From assembly GCF_006704125.1 (NCBI RefSeq), contig NZ_VIGH01000009.1, positions 124,001 through 188,000 of the forward strand: a stretch of DNA of 64,000 nt, written 5' to 3'. Every line of letters begins with the position of its first letter. Position 1 is the first letter of the stretch. The notes under the pieces were generated by a model that saw only the letters and a list, made by a program, of their open reading frames with translations, searched no databases and was not told the DNA's origin. This document shows, piece after piece, positions 34,593-41,800 of the stretch. Position numbers and translations under genes: made by a program. The stretch comes from Rhodococcus spelaei. Lineage in GTDB: Bacteria > Actinomycetota > Actinomycetes > Mycobacteriales > Mycobacteriaceae.

Positions 34593-35039
34593 ATGTCGGA
34601 GCCATTGGACGAGGTCGACACGCTGCTCGTGCGTGAACTGGTCGACGACGGTCGTGCGACGTTGGCGACGCTGGCGCAGAAGGCCGGACTGTCGGTCTCC
34701 GCGGTCCAGACGCGGGTGCGCCGGCTCGAGACGCGCGGGGTGATCCGGGGGTACACCGCTCGGGTCGACCCGGCGGCGTTGGGTGAGGAGTTGTCGGCAT
34801 TTGTCGCGATCACCCCGTTCGATCCGTCGAGCCCGGACGACGCCCCGGCCCGGCTCGCACACATTCCGGCAATCCGATCGTGCCACTCGGTCGCGGGAGA
34901 GGAGAGCTACATGCTGGTGGTGCGGGTGGCGTCGCCGCGCGAGCTGGAGCAACTGCTGCAGCAGATCCGGACGACCGCGAACGTGAGAACGCGCAGCACC
35001 ATCGTTCTGCAAACATTTTACGACCGTGACGTCCAATAG
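34593..35039 (+). CDS. lrpA: Lrp/AsnC-family regulator, LrpA-like
   Basis: 148 aa. The N-terminal AsnC helix-turn-helix is EVDTLLVRELVDDGRATLATLAQKAGLSVSAVQTRVRRLETRGVIRGYTARVD (about residues 5-57). The RAM ligand-binding domain follows (ELSAFVAITPFDP, CHSVAGEESYMLVVRVASPRELEQLLQQIRT). M. tuberculosis LrpA regulates lat in response to amino acids and nutrient stress. TAGCCT at 34581-34586 is 6 bases before the ATG and there is no ribosome site, so a leaderless mRNA is likely. It is divergent from pcd and precedes lat by 56 bases containing two inverted repeats. Confidence 0.93.
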   Translation: MSEPLDEVDTLLVRELVDDGRATLATLAQKAGLSVSAVQTRVRRLETRGVIRGYTARVDPAALGEELSAFVAITPFDPSSPDDAPARLAHIPAIRSCHSVAGEESYMLVVRVASPRELEQLLQQIRTTANVRTRSTIVLQTFYDRDVQ

Positions 35040-35054
35040 TGGCAAATTTACTGT

Positions 35055-35093
35055 TTGGCGTGCCAAGTTCAGGATGTTTGACATAACCTGAAC
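35055..35093 (+). promoter_or_regulatory. lat promoter with two inverted repeats, candidate LrpA sites
   Basis: TTGGC-GT-GCCAA (35055-35066) is a compact palindrome. GTTCAGG (35067-35073) and CCTGAAC (35087-35093) form a second inverted repeat around a 13-base AT-rich centre. TAACCT at 35084-35089 lies inside the second repeat and exactly 6 bases before the lat ATG, so it probably is the -10 element of a leaderless transcript. A bound Lrp octamer here would overlap the core promoter. Confidence 0.6.
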
Positions 35094-35095
35094 GT

Positions 35096-36427
35096 ATGAG
35101 TGGCGCGATCGGTCGCCGCGACGACGGTGCGGACCTGGGCGCCGAGCAGGTGCTCGGCGTGTTGTCGGCGAACATGCTCGTCGACGGATTCGACCTGGTC
35201 CTCGACCTCGAGAACTCCCGCGGCCGGTGCCTGGTCGACCTGCGGGACGGCACCGAGTACCTGGACATGTTCGGCTTCTTCGCCTCCTCCGCGCTCGGTA
35301 TGAACCACCCCGACCTGGCCGGTGATCCAGGTTTCCTGGCCGAACTGGCCGAGGTCGCGCTCAACAAGCCCAGCAACTCGGACGTCTACACCGTGCCGAT
35401 GGCGCGGTTCGTGCGGACGTTCGAACGGGTGCTCGGCGACCCGCGACTGCCGCACCTCTTCCTCGTCGACGGCGGCGCACTGGCAGTCGAGAACGCGCTC
35501 AAGGTCGCGTTCGACTGGAAGAGCAGGCACAACGAGGCGCACGGGCGCGACCCCGCGCTCGGGACGAGGGTGCTGCACCTGACCCACGCCTTCCACGGCC
35601 GCAGCGGCTACACGATGTCGCTGACGAACACCGAGCCGATCAAGGTCGCCCGGTTCCCCACGTTCGACTGGCCGCGGATCGACGCGCCGTTCATCGCGGC
35701 CGGCCACGACGTGGTCGTGGACGAAGCCCGGGCACTGACCCAGGCGCGCCGGGCGTTCGACGAGAACCCGGACGACATCGCCTGTTTCATCGCCGAACCG
35801 ATCCAGGGCGAGGGCGGCGACAACCACTTCCGACCGGAGTTCCTGCGGGCGATGGCCGCACTGTGCCGGGAGTACGACGCGCTGTTCGTCCTCGACGAGG
35901 TGCAGACCGGGGTCGGTATGACCGGAACCGCCTGGGCGTACCAGCAACTCGGCCTCGAACCGGACGTGGTCGCGTTCGGCAAGAAGGCCCAGGTCTGCGG
36001 GATCATGGCGGGCGGGCGGGTGGACGAGGTGCCGGACAACGTTTTTCGGGTGAGTTCGCGGATCAACTCGACCTGGGGCGGCAACCTCACCGACATGGTG
36101 CGGGCCCGGCGGATCCTCGAGGTGATCGAGCGGGACCGGCTGATCGACCGGGCGCGGCTGCTCGGATCCCAGCTCCTGGCCGGGCTTGCCGCCCTCGCCG
36201 CGCGACACCCGTGCGTCACCGATCCCCGCGGTCGCGGGCTGATGTGCGCGGTGACGCTGGACTCGGCCGGGCGCCGGGACGCGGTACTCACGCGGCTCCG
36301 CGAGGACGAGCACGTGCTCATGCTCGGGACGGGGGAGCGGGGACTTCGATTCCGTCCCCCGCTGACCGTCACCGCCACTGAACTCGATGCGGCGGTCAAC
36401 GCGCTCGACCGGGCGCTGTCGGGCTGA
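35096..36427 (+). CDS. lat: L-lysine 6-aminotransferase
   Basis: 443 aa class III aminotransferase. It transfers the epsilon-amino group of lysine to 2-oxoglutarate, giving aminoadipate semialdehyde for Pcd. GTEYLDMFGFFASSALGMNHPDL is the lysine-aminotransferase N-terminal region. VLDEVQTGVGMTGTAWAYQQ contains the PLP-binding Asp, and the Schiff-base lysine is in VVAFGKKAQVCGIMAGGR (about residue 300). No ribosome site precedes the ATG, and a TAACCT hexamer ends 6 bases upstream. The gene is LAT of M. tuberculosis (Rv3290c) by sequence and context and is probably controlled by LrpA. Confidence 0.94.
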   Translation: MSGAIGRRDDGADLGAEQVLGVLSANMLVDGFDLVLDLENSRGRCLVDLRDGTEYLDMFGFFASSALGMNHPDLAGDPGFLAELAEVALNKPSNSDVYTVPMARFVRTFERVLGDPRLPHLFLVDGGALAVENALKVAFDWKSRHNEAHGRDPALGTRVLHLTHAFHGRSGYTMSLTNTEPIKVARFPTFDWPRIDAPFIAAGHDVVVDEARALTQARRAFDENPDDIACFIAEPIQGEGGDNHFRPEFLRAMAALCREYDALFVLDEVQTGVGMTGTAWAYQQLGLEPDVVAFGKKAQVCGIMAGGRVDEVPDNVFRVSSRINSTWGGNLTDMVRARRILEVIERDRLIDRARLLGSQLLAGLAALAARHPCVTDPRGRGLMCAVTLDSAGRRDAVLTRLREDEHVLMLGTGERGLRFRPPLTVTATELDAAVNALDRALSG

Positions 36428-36465
36428 CCGTCGCGAACCGTGCGCGGTGGATTACCGTGCAGGAC

Positions 36466-37278
36466 ATGAGCAACTCGCCCGCGGTCGGCGCCAGCATCCC
36501 CATTTCCTCCGTGCCCAACCTGCGCGACGCGGGCGGCTACCGCACCGCCGACGGATCCCGGGTCCGCACGGGGCTGGTCTACCGGTCCACCGACCTCGGC
36601 CGGGTTGTCGACGAGGACGTCGCGGCCCTCGACGCGCTCGGCATCACCACGGTCTTCGACCTCCGGACGGTCGCCGAACGCGAGATGCTCCCGGACCGCG
36701 CGCCGACCGGCGCCAAGGAGGTCCCGCTCGACGTGCTGGCCGATCGCGACCCGTCCGCCGCGCCCGCGATGATGCAGAAGATCCTGACCGATCCTGCGCT
36801 CGCCGAGCAGCTCCTCGGCACCGGGGACACCAACGAACACCTGCTCGGGAGCTACCGCGAATTCGTCTCGCTGCCCTCGGCGGTCGCCTCGTACCGGGCC
36901 CTGTTCACCGACCTCGCCCGCCACGACGACACCCCGGTACTGATCCACTGCACCACCGGCAAGGACCGCACCGGTTGGGCGGTCGCCGCGCTGCTGCTCT
37001 TCCTGGGTGTCGACGAGGACACGGTCTTCACCGAGTACCTGCTGACCAACGAGCAGTTGCTGCCGTCGTTCACCCCGGTCTTCGACAAGTTCCGCGCCGC
37101 GGGCGGCAACCCGGACATCCTGCTGCCGATCCTCGGCGTGCGCCGCGCCTACCTCGAGGCCGCGCTCGACCAGGTGCGCACCGACTTCGGCGACGTCGAG
37201 ACCTACCTGTCGAAGGGACTCGAGCTCGACGCCGGCGACCTGCGGGCCTTGCAGGAGAGGCTGCTCAGCCGGGACTGA
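36466..37278 (+). CDS. Tyrosine/serine protein phosphatase, PtpB/LipA-type
   Basis: 270 aa. ATG 36466 is preferred over an in-frame GTG at 36457 because TACCGT (36453-36458) lies 7 bases before the ATG. IPNLRDAGGYRTADGSRVRTGLVYRST is approximately the family N-terminus (here SVPNLRDAGG). The catalytic loop HCTTGKDRTG (CX5R, Cys about residue 162) is intact, with an extra Lys-Asp typical of PtpB-like dual-specificity enzymes that also act on phosphoinositides. No Sec signal is visible. It overlaps the end of the convergent small gene by 14 bases. Confidence 0.9.
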   Translation: MSNSPAVGASIPISSVPNLRDAGGYRTADGSRVRTGLVYRSTDLGRVVDEDVAALDALGITTVFDLRTVAEREMLPDRAPTGAKEVPLDVLADRDPSAAPAMMQKILTDPALAEQLLGTGDTNEHLLGSYREFVSLPSAVASYRALFTDLARHDDTPVLIHCTTGKDRTGWAVAALLLFLGVDEDTVFTEYLLTNEQLLPSFTPVFDKFRAAGGNPDILLPILGVRRAYLEAALDQVRTDFGDVETYLSKGLELDAGDLRALQERLLSRD

Positions 37279-37606
37279 CCGTCAGGTCCAGGGCTCCCTC
37301 GGCGAAGCGGGTGATCGCCTCGCGTGCGGCGGCAAGGGCGGACTCGTGCCCCGGGCGCGCCCACCCGGTCAGGGTGGCGCTCGTACCGGTCGGGGTGAGC
37401 GCGACCTCGGCGAGCAGTTCGCCGGTGTTCGGTTGGCACACCGCCCACGAGTAGTGCTCGTCGGTGGCCCACTGCGCGGTCCGGGTGGCGACGTAGTCCG
37501 GGTCGTCGACACCGCCGTCGGCGAGCGCGGGCCGGTCGTCGACCCGGTCGTCTGCGCGCAGTGCGCGTAGGTACCAGGCGCCGGCGTTGACCTCGACGGG
37601 TTCCAC
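37265..37606 (-). CDS. Small GNAT-like protein, apparently minimal
   Basis: 113 aa. The middle part WAVCQPNTGELLAEVALTPTGTSATLTGWARPGHESALAAAREAITRFA reads like the core of a RimJ-type GNAT acetyltransferase (substrate strand, V-shaped strands, then a helix). The acetyl-CoA pyrophosphate loop (Q/R-x-x-G-x-G/A) is not recognisable, and the protein is about 60 residues shorter than catalytic members. It may be a degenerate or non-catalytic relative. GTG start shares one base with the stop of the DUF1707 gene upstream (TAGTG), so the two are translationally coupled. Its 3' end overlaps the phosphatase gene. Confidence 0.6.
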   Translation of the reverse strand: MEPVEVNAGAWYLRALRADDRVDDRPALADGGVDDPDYVATRTAQWATDEHYSWAVCQPNTGELLAEVALTPTGTSATLTGWARPGHESALAAAREAITRFAEGALDLTVSPG

Positions 37607-38028
37607 TAGTCGCCGCCCCGACGGTCGCGCTTGCGGGTGCGCTTGCGGCGCTCACGGTCGCCGCCGTAGAGCACCGCACCGGCGATGGGCACCGCGAGGA
37701 ACCACAGCCACGAGTGGGTGACGAAGAACAGCACCAGCGCGATCAGTGGGACGACGGCCATCACCCGACCGGCCCAGTCCGGCGGGGAGTCGCGTTCGGC
37801 GGGCGCGGACGTCGCCTTCGCGGGGGCGGTCGCGGGGGTGCCGGGCTCGGCGGGCAGATCGGCGAAGACCTGTACGAGCTCCCCACGCGTGGTCGCGGCC
37901 GTGATCGCGCCGCTGCGTTCGTCGAACTCGGCGACGGTCAGTCTGCCGTCGCTGAAATGCTTGCCGAGCTGTTCGAGGGCTTGCTCACGCTCGGCGGTGC
38001 CGATCCGGATCTCGGGGGGTTCAGCCAT
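37606..38028 (-). CDS. DUF1707 (SHOCT-like) membrane protein
   Basis: 140 aa from ATG 38028. TAGGCT (minus, 38040-38035) is 6 bases upstream, so the GTG at 38034 in the same frame is less likely. Residues 5-55 (IRIGTAEREQALEQLGKHFSDGRLTVAEFDERSGAITAATTRGELVQVFADLP) are the DUF1707 domain, a short helical module common in actinobacterial membrane and regulatory proteins. A Pro/Ala linker follows. A hydrophobic region of two closely spaced helices (VMAVVPLIALVLFFV and LWFLAVPIAGAVLYG) then leads into a very basic tail. Function unknown. Confidence 0.82.
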   Translation of the reverse strand: MAEPPEIRIGTAEREQALEQLGKHFSDGRLTVAEFDERSGAITAATTRGELVQVFADLPAEPGTPATAPAKATSAPAERDSPPDWAGRVMAVVPLIALVLFFVTHSWLWFLAVPIAGAVLYGGDRERRKRTRKRDRRGGD

Positions 38029-38071
38029 GGCCACAGCCTAGTGCTGCGGACCACGACCGCACACACGCAAA

Positions 38072-38103
38072 CGCCCCCCGGCCGCGTGAGCGGCCAGGGG
38101 GCG
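38072..38103 (-). terminator. GC-rich hairpin after accA3
   Basis: A 14-bp stem (CGCCCCCCGGCCGC with GCGGCCAGGGGGCG, one mismatch) closes a GTGA loop, 18 bases after the accA3 stop on the minus strand and before the DUF1707 promoter. Confidence 0.75.
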
Positions 38104-38121
38104 CAAGGGAACTGCGGAAAC

Positions 38122-39915
38122 TTACTTGAGCTCGGCGAGGACGGTGCCCTGGGTGATGGCGGCGCCGGGCTCGACGGCCAGACCGGTCACGATGCCGGCC
38201 TTGTGCGCGTTGACCGGGTTCTCCATCTTCATGGCCTCGAGCACGGCGATCAGGTCGCCCTCGGCGACCTCCTGGCCCTCCTCGACGGCGACCTTGACGA
38301 CGGTGCCCTGCATCGGCGCAGTGACGGCGTCGCCGGACGCGGCGCCCGCGCCCGCACCGCCACGCTTGCGCGACTTCGGCTTCTTCCGGATGGCTCCGTT
38401 GCCGGCGCCACCGCCGTTACCGAGGGAGAACTGACCGGGCAGCGAGACCTCGACGCGACGGCCGCCGACCTCGACGACCACGGACTGACGCGGCAGCGCC
38501 TCGTCCTCGTCGGGAGCGGCACCGGCACCCGCGTACGGCTCGATGGTGTTGTCCCACTCGTTCTCGATCCACTTGGTGTAGACCTCGAAGCCGTTGCCGT
38601 CGCCGACGAACGCCGGGTTGGTGACGATGTGGCGGTGGAACGGGATGACCGTGGCCAGTCCGTCGACGTGGAACTCGGCCAGGGCGCGGGAGGCGCGCTG
38701 CAGGGCCTGCTCGCGGTTCTCGCCCGTGACGATCAGCTTGGCGAGCATCGAGTCGAACTGGCCGCCGATGACGTCGCCCTCGATGACGCCGGAGTCGACG
38801 CGCACGCCCGGGCCCGACGGTTCGCGGTAGGTGCTGATCGGGCCGGGCGCGGGCAGGAAGCCGCGGCCGGCGTCCTCGCCGTTGATACGGAACTCGAACG
38901 AGTGACCGCGCGGGGTGGGGTCCTCGGTGATCTCGAGCGCCTCGCCGTTGGCGATGCGGAACTGCTGGCGGACCAGGTCGATGCCCGCGGTCTCCTCGGT
39001 GACCGGGTGCTCGACCTGCAGGCGGGTGTTGACCTCGAGGAACGAGACGGTGTCGCCCTGGACGAGGTACTCGACAGTGCCGGCGCCGTAGTAGCCCGCC
39101 TCACGGCAGATGGCCTTGGCGGAGTTGTGGATGCGCGAGCGCTGGTCGTCGGTCAGGAACGGCGCGGGCGCCTCCTCGACGAGCTTCTGGAAGCGGCGCT
39201 GCAGCGAGCAGTCGCGGGTGCCGGCGACCACGACGTTGCCGTGCATGTCGGCGATGACCTGGGCCTCGACGTGGCGGGCCTTGTCGAGGTACTGCTCGAC
39301 GAAGCACTCACCGCGACCGAACGCGGCGATCGCCTCGCGGGTCGCGGACTCGAACAGCTCCGGGATCTCCTCGATGGTGTGGGCGACCTTCATGCCGCGG
39401 CCACCGCCACCGAAGGCGGCCTTGATCGCGACCGGGACGCCGTACTCCTTCGCGAACGCGACGACCTCGTCGGCGTTCTTGACCGGGTCCTTGGTGCCTG
39501 CGGCCATCGGGGCCTTGGCACGCTCGGCGATGTGCCGGGCGGTGACCTTGTCGCCGAGGTCGCGGATCGACTGCGGGGAGGGACCGATCCAGATCAGCCC
39601 GGCGTCGATGACGGCCTGGGCGAAGTCGGCGTTCTCCGAAAGGAAGCCGTAGCCGGGGTGAATCGAGTCGGCGCCGGACTTCTTGGCCGCGTCGAGGATC
39701 TTGTCGAAGACCAGGTACGACTCGGCGGAGGTCTGGCCGCCGAGGGCGAACGCCTCGTCGGCGAGCTTGACGAACTGCGCATCCGCGTCCGGCTCGGCGT
39801 AGACGGCGACGCTGCCGTAACCGGCGTCCTTCGCGGCCCTGATCACCCGCACAGCGATCTCGCCGCGGTTGGCGACGAGCACCTTGGTGATGTGCGCGCT
39901 GGCATGACTGGGCAC
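38122..39915 (-). CDS. accA3: Acyl-CoA carboxylase alpha subunit (biotin carboxylase + BCCP)
   Basis: 597 aa. GTG 39915 was chosen because AGGAGG (complement at 39920-39925) lies 4 bases upstream and the protein then begins [21 protein letters not shown]. An in-frame ATG at 39996, 8 bases after TACACT, would add 27 residues. Biotin carboxylase covers residues 9-455, with ATP-grasp loop [12 protein letters not shown] and [15 protein letters not shown]. The biotinyl domain near the C-terminus has the modified lysine in EAMKMENPV. The subunit carboxylates biotin and serves several acyl-CoA carboxylases that make malonyl- and methylmalonyl-CoA and the carboxylated fatty acyl unit for mycolic acids. 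It is the AccA3 orthologue by context with sseA. Confidence 0.95.
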   Translation of the reverse strand: MPSHASAHITKVLVANRGEIAVRVIRAAKDAGYGSVAVYAEPDADAQFVKLADEAFALGGQTSAESYLVFDKILDAAKKSGADSIHPGYGFLSENADFAQAVIDAGLIWIGPSPQSIRDLGDKVTARHIAERAKAPMAAGTKDPVKNADEVVAFAKEYGVPVAIKAAFGGGGRGMKVAHTIEEIPELFESATREAIAAFGRGECFVEQYLDKARHVEAQVIADMHGNVVVAGTRDCSLQRRFQKLVEEAPAPFLTDDQRSRIHNSAKAICREAGYYGAGTVEYLVQGDTVSFLEVNTRLQVEHPVTEETAGIDLVRQQFRIANGEALEITEDPTPRGHSFEFRINGEDAGRGFLPAPGPISTYREPSGPGVRVDSGVIEGDVIGGQFDSMLAKLIVTGENREQALQRASRALAEFHVDGLATVIPFHRHIVTNPAFVGDGNGFEVYTKWIENEWDNTIEPYAGAGAAPDEDEALPRQSVVVEVGGRRVEVSLPGQFSLGNGGGAGNGAIRKKPKSRKRGGAGAGAASGDAVTAPMQGTVVKVAVEEGQEVAEGDLIAVLEAMKMENPVNAHKAGIVTGLAVEPGAAITQGTVLAELK

Positions 39916-40037
39916 TGAGCCTCCTGTTGGTCGCAAGGGGTAGCCGCTGATGGATCCCCTGCCGGGGGTCGTACCCGGCTGGTTGTTTTCGGGCATTGCT
40001 TCGGAGTGTATGCACCGGTTCACACCGCGATGTAATC

Positions 40038-40094
40038 GGCTAGCGAATTAGCCCCTTGGAGGCCACCCGCCCGGCAAACCCTACTGATCAGTAG
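40038..40094. promoter_or_regulatory. accA3 upstream region with a 14-bp perfect palindrome
   Basis: CTACTGATCAGTAG at 40081-40094 is a perfect palindrome without loop, adjoining the sufE stop. GGCTA (40038-40042) and TAGCC (40049-40053) form a smaller inverted repeat. Both lie in the 180-base gap upstream of accA3 (minus strand), so they are candidate regulator sites for accA3. A contribution to ending sufE transcription is the alternative. Confidence 0.5.
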
Positions 40095-40095
40095 T

Positions 40096-40506
40096 TCATC
40101 GCAGGTGCGTTTTGATGCGCGCCAGCATCGCGGACATCCCGCGCAGGCGCAGCGGGCTGACCGCCTCGGCCAGGCCCAGTGCGGAGTAGAAGTCGCCAGG
40201 CACGTTCAGGATCGTCGCGGCGCTCTGTCCGTCCAGTCCCTGATGCAGGATCGACGCGAAGCCGCGGGTCGTCGGCGCCTCCGGGGGAGCACTGAAGTGC
40301 AGCCGGACGTGCTCGCGGTCGCCCGCGTCCACAGCGAGGAACAGTGGTGACTGGCACTCCGGCACCGGCTCCATCGCGGCCTGCTCGAGTTCGGCCGGGA
40401 GGTCGGGCAGTTCCCGGCTGAACTCGAGCAGCAGTTGCAGCTTCTCCTGGGGGCCGACGGCAGCGAAGTCGTCGACGATCTCGGCGAGCGGCTCGGGCAG
40501 GCTCAT
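40096..40506 (-). CDS. sufE: SufE-family sulfur acceptor protein
   Basis: 136 aa. [31 protein letters not shown] is the SufE N-terminus. The sulfur-accepting Cys is in [12 protein letters not shown] (about residue 51), and [12 protein letters not shown] and the helical [22 protein letters not shown] complete the fold. It accepts persulfide sulfur, classically from a cysteine desulfurase for Fe-S cluster assembly. Here its ATG overlaps the stop of the sulfurtransferase gene sseA, which suggests sulfur exchange between the two proteins (inference). The pair matches Rv3284-Rv3283. Confidence 0.92.
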   Translation of the reverse strand: MSLPEPLAEIVDDFAAVGPQEKLQLLLEFSRELPDLPAELEQAAMEPVPECQSPLFLAVDAGDREHVRLHFSAPPEAPTTRGFASILHQGLDGQSAATILNVPGDFYSALGLAEAVSPLRLRGMSAMLARIKTHLR

Positions 40507-41399
40507 GCGGTGGCCGGGACCTCTCCGGGCTCCTCGCCGCGCACGATCGGCACGCGGACTGCGTTGCCCCACTCGGTCCACGAGCCGTCGTAGTTGCGGA
40601 CCTTGTCGAAGCCGAGCAGGTGGGTGAGCACGAACCAGGTGTGGCTCGAGCGCTCGCCGATCCGGCAGTAGGCGACAACGTCGTCGGTCGGGGCGAACGC
40701 GCCGTAGATCTCCTCGAGCTCGGCACGGGAGCGGAACCTGCTGTCGGGCGCCGCGGCCCTGGCCCACGGGATCGACACCGCGCTGGGGATGTGACCGCCG
40801 CGCAGCGCACCCTCCTCGGGGTAGTCCGGCATGTGGGTGCGCTCGCCGGTGTACTCCTGCGGGGAGCGCACGTCGATCAGCGGACCGCCGCCCAGGTGGC
40901 CGAGCACGTCGTCCTTGAAGGCGCGGATCGGCGCGTCGACCCGCGTCACGACCGGGTAGTCCGTCGGCTCGCTCTCGGGCACGTCGAGGGTGGTCTCGCG
41001 GTTCTCCGCGATCCACGCGTCGCGGCCCCCGTCGAGCAGCCGCACGTCCTCGTGACCGAACAGGGTGAACACCCACAACGCGTAGGCGGCCCACCAGTTG
41101 CTCTTGTCGCCGTAGATCACCACGGTGTCGTCCCGGCTGATGCCCTTACGGCTCATCAGCTTCGCGAACGCCTCACCGTCGATGTAGTCGCGGGTGACCG
41201 GGTCGTTGAGGTCCAGGTGCCAGTCGACCTTCACCGCGCCCGGGATGTGTCCGACGTCGTAGAGCAGGACGTCCTCGTCCGACTCGACGATCTTGATGTG
41301 CGGCGCGCCGAGATGCGCACCGAGCCACTCCGAGGTCACCAGCCGCTCCGGATGGGCGTACGCCGCGAACGACGGGTTGGGATCGGGCGCTACAGGCAC
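40503..41399 (-). CDS. sseA: Thiosulfate sulfurtransferase (rhodanese), SseA
   Basis: 298 aa with two rhodanese domains. The N-terminal inactive domain runs about 15-140 ([47 protein letters not shown]). The C-terminal catalytic domain has [13 protein letters not shown] and the persulfide loop [13 protein letters not shown] (Cys about 246). It moves sulfur from thiosulfate or mercaptopyruvate to thiol acceptors. The GTG start has CAGGAG upstream (complement of CTCCT at 41407-41411). TAGAAT on the minus strand at 41444-41439 is a good -10 element. It is translationally coupled to sufE. Confidence 0.93.
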   Translation of the reverse strand: MPVAPDPNPSFAAYAHPERLVTSEWLGAHLGAPHIKIVESDEDVLLYDVGHIPGAVKVDWHLDLNDPVTRDYIDGEAFAKLMSRKGISRDDTVVIYGDKSNWWAAYALWVFTLFGHEDVRLLDGGRDAWIAENRETTLDVPESEPTDYPVVTRVDAPIRAFKDDVLGHLGGGPLIDVRSPQEYTGERTHMPDYPEEGALRGGHIPSAVSIPWARAAAPDSRFRSRAELEEIYGAFAPTDDVVAYCRIGERSSHTWFVLTHLLGFDKVRNYDGSWTEWGNAVRVPIVRGEEPGEVPATA

Positions 41400-41800
41400 T
41401 TGCGGACTCCTGACGGACGGCGGACGAGGTCGACCCCGATTCTAGGCGGACGGAGCCGAGCGCGCCGATCCCTACCGGTTGCGCGTCCGGTGTGCGGCGA
41501 TTCGCCGACGGCCGGATGTCGGCACCGTGACCAGCAAGTATCCTTGGTCGCCTCCGATGTTCGAGTCGATCGACCCGAACTGGACAATTGAACGATTCCC
41601 GCCCGGAACGTCGTAGTGTCTCGTACTGTCGCGCACGGATACGTGCCGATCCGCGTGCCCGCTCCGCGTGCCCCATTCTCGCCGTTGGCCATGAATGTTC
41701 GCCTGCGCAAAACCACACATCGCCCCCGCAAGCTGGACGCTTGTGTAAAACGCAAAGTCTCCTCGGGGGCTCAGCACTTTAGTCTCGAGAGGTTCTACCC
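41400..41800. promoter_or_regulatory. 401-base intergenic region between sseA and the NRPS gene
   Basis: No convincing gene lies here. On the sseA side are its ribosome site (41407-41411) and TAGAAT -10 (41444-41439, minus). A 22-base near-perfect palindrome is at 41559-41580. Possible -10 hexamers for the NRPS are TAGTGT at 41614-41619 and TACTGT at 41624-41629, neither with a good -35 partner. The last 100 bases are AT-richer (TTGTGTAAAACGCAAAG at 41741-41757) and end with a GAGAGG ribosome site at 41786-41791, so the NRPS has a leader of perhaps 170 bases. Confidence 0.5.
41559..41580. promoter_or_regulatory. 22-base imperfect palindrome upstream of the NRPS
   Basis: The half GTTCGAGTCGA pairs with TCGACCCGAAC at 10 of 11 positions. 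It sits 30-55 bases upstream of the candidate -10 hexamers of the NRPS gene and immediately before TGGACA. The symmetry suggests a dimeric regulator site. It does not resemble the iron-box consensus of IdeR/DmdR. Confidence 0.5.

Noticed and set aside
32027-34636. 869-codon plus-strand frame across the SDR and pcd
   Set aside because: It runs antisense to the aldehyde dehydrogenase motifs and crosses the terminator hairpin. The protein has no family features.
39916-39996. Longer accA3 protein from ATG 39996
   Set aside because: TACACT lies 8 bases upstream, but the AGGAGG before GTG 39915 and the agreement of [19 protein letters not shown] with known AccA3 N-termini favour the shorter form.
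41760-41800. Possible iron box (IdeR/DmdR) before the NRPS
   Set aside because: The sequence around CACTTTAGTCTCGAGAGG has no 19-bp match to the iron-box consensus, so a siderophore role cannot be argued from it.
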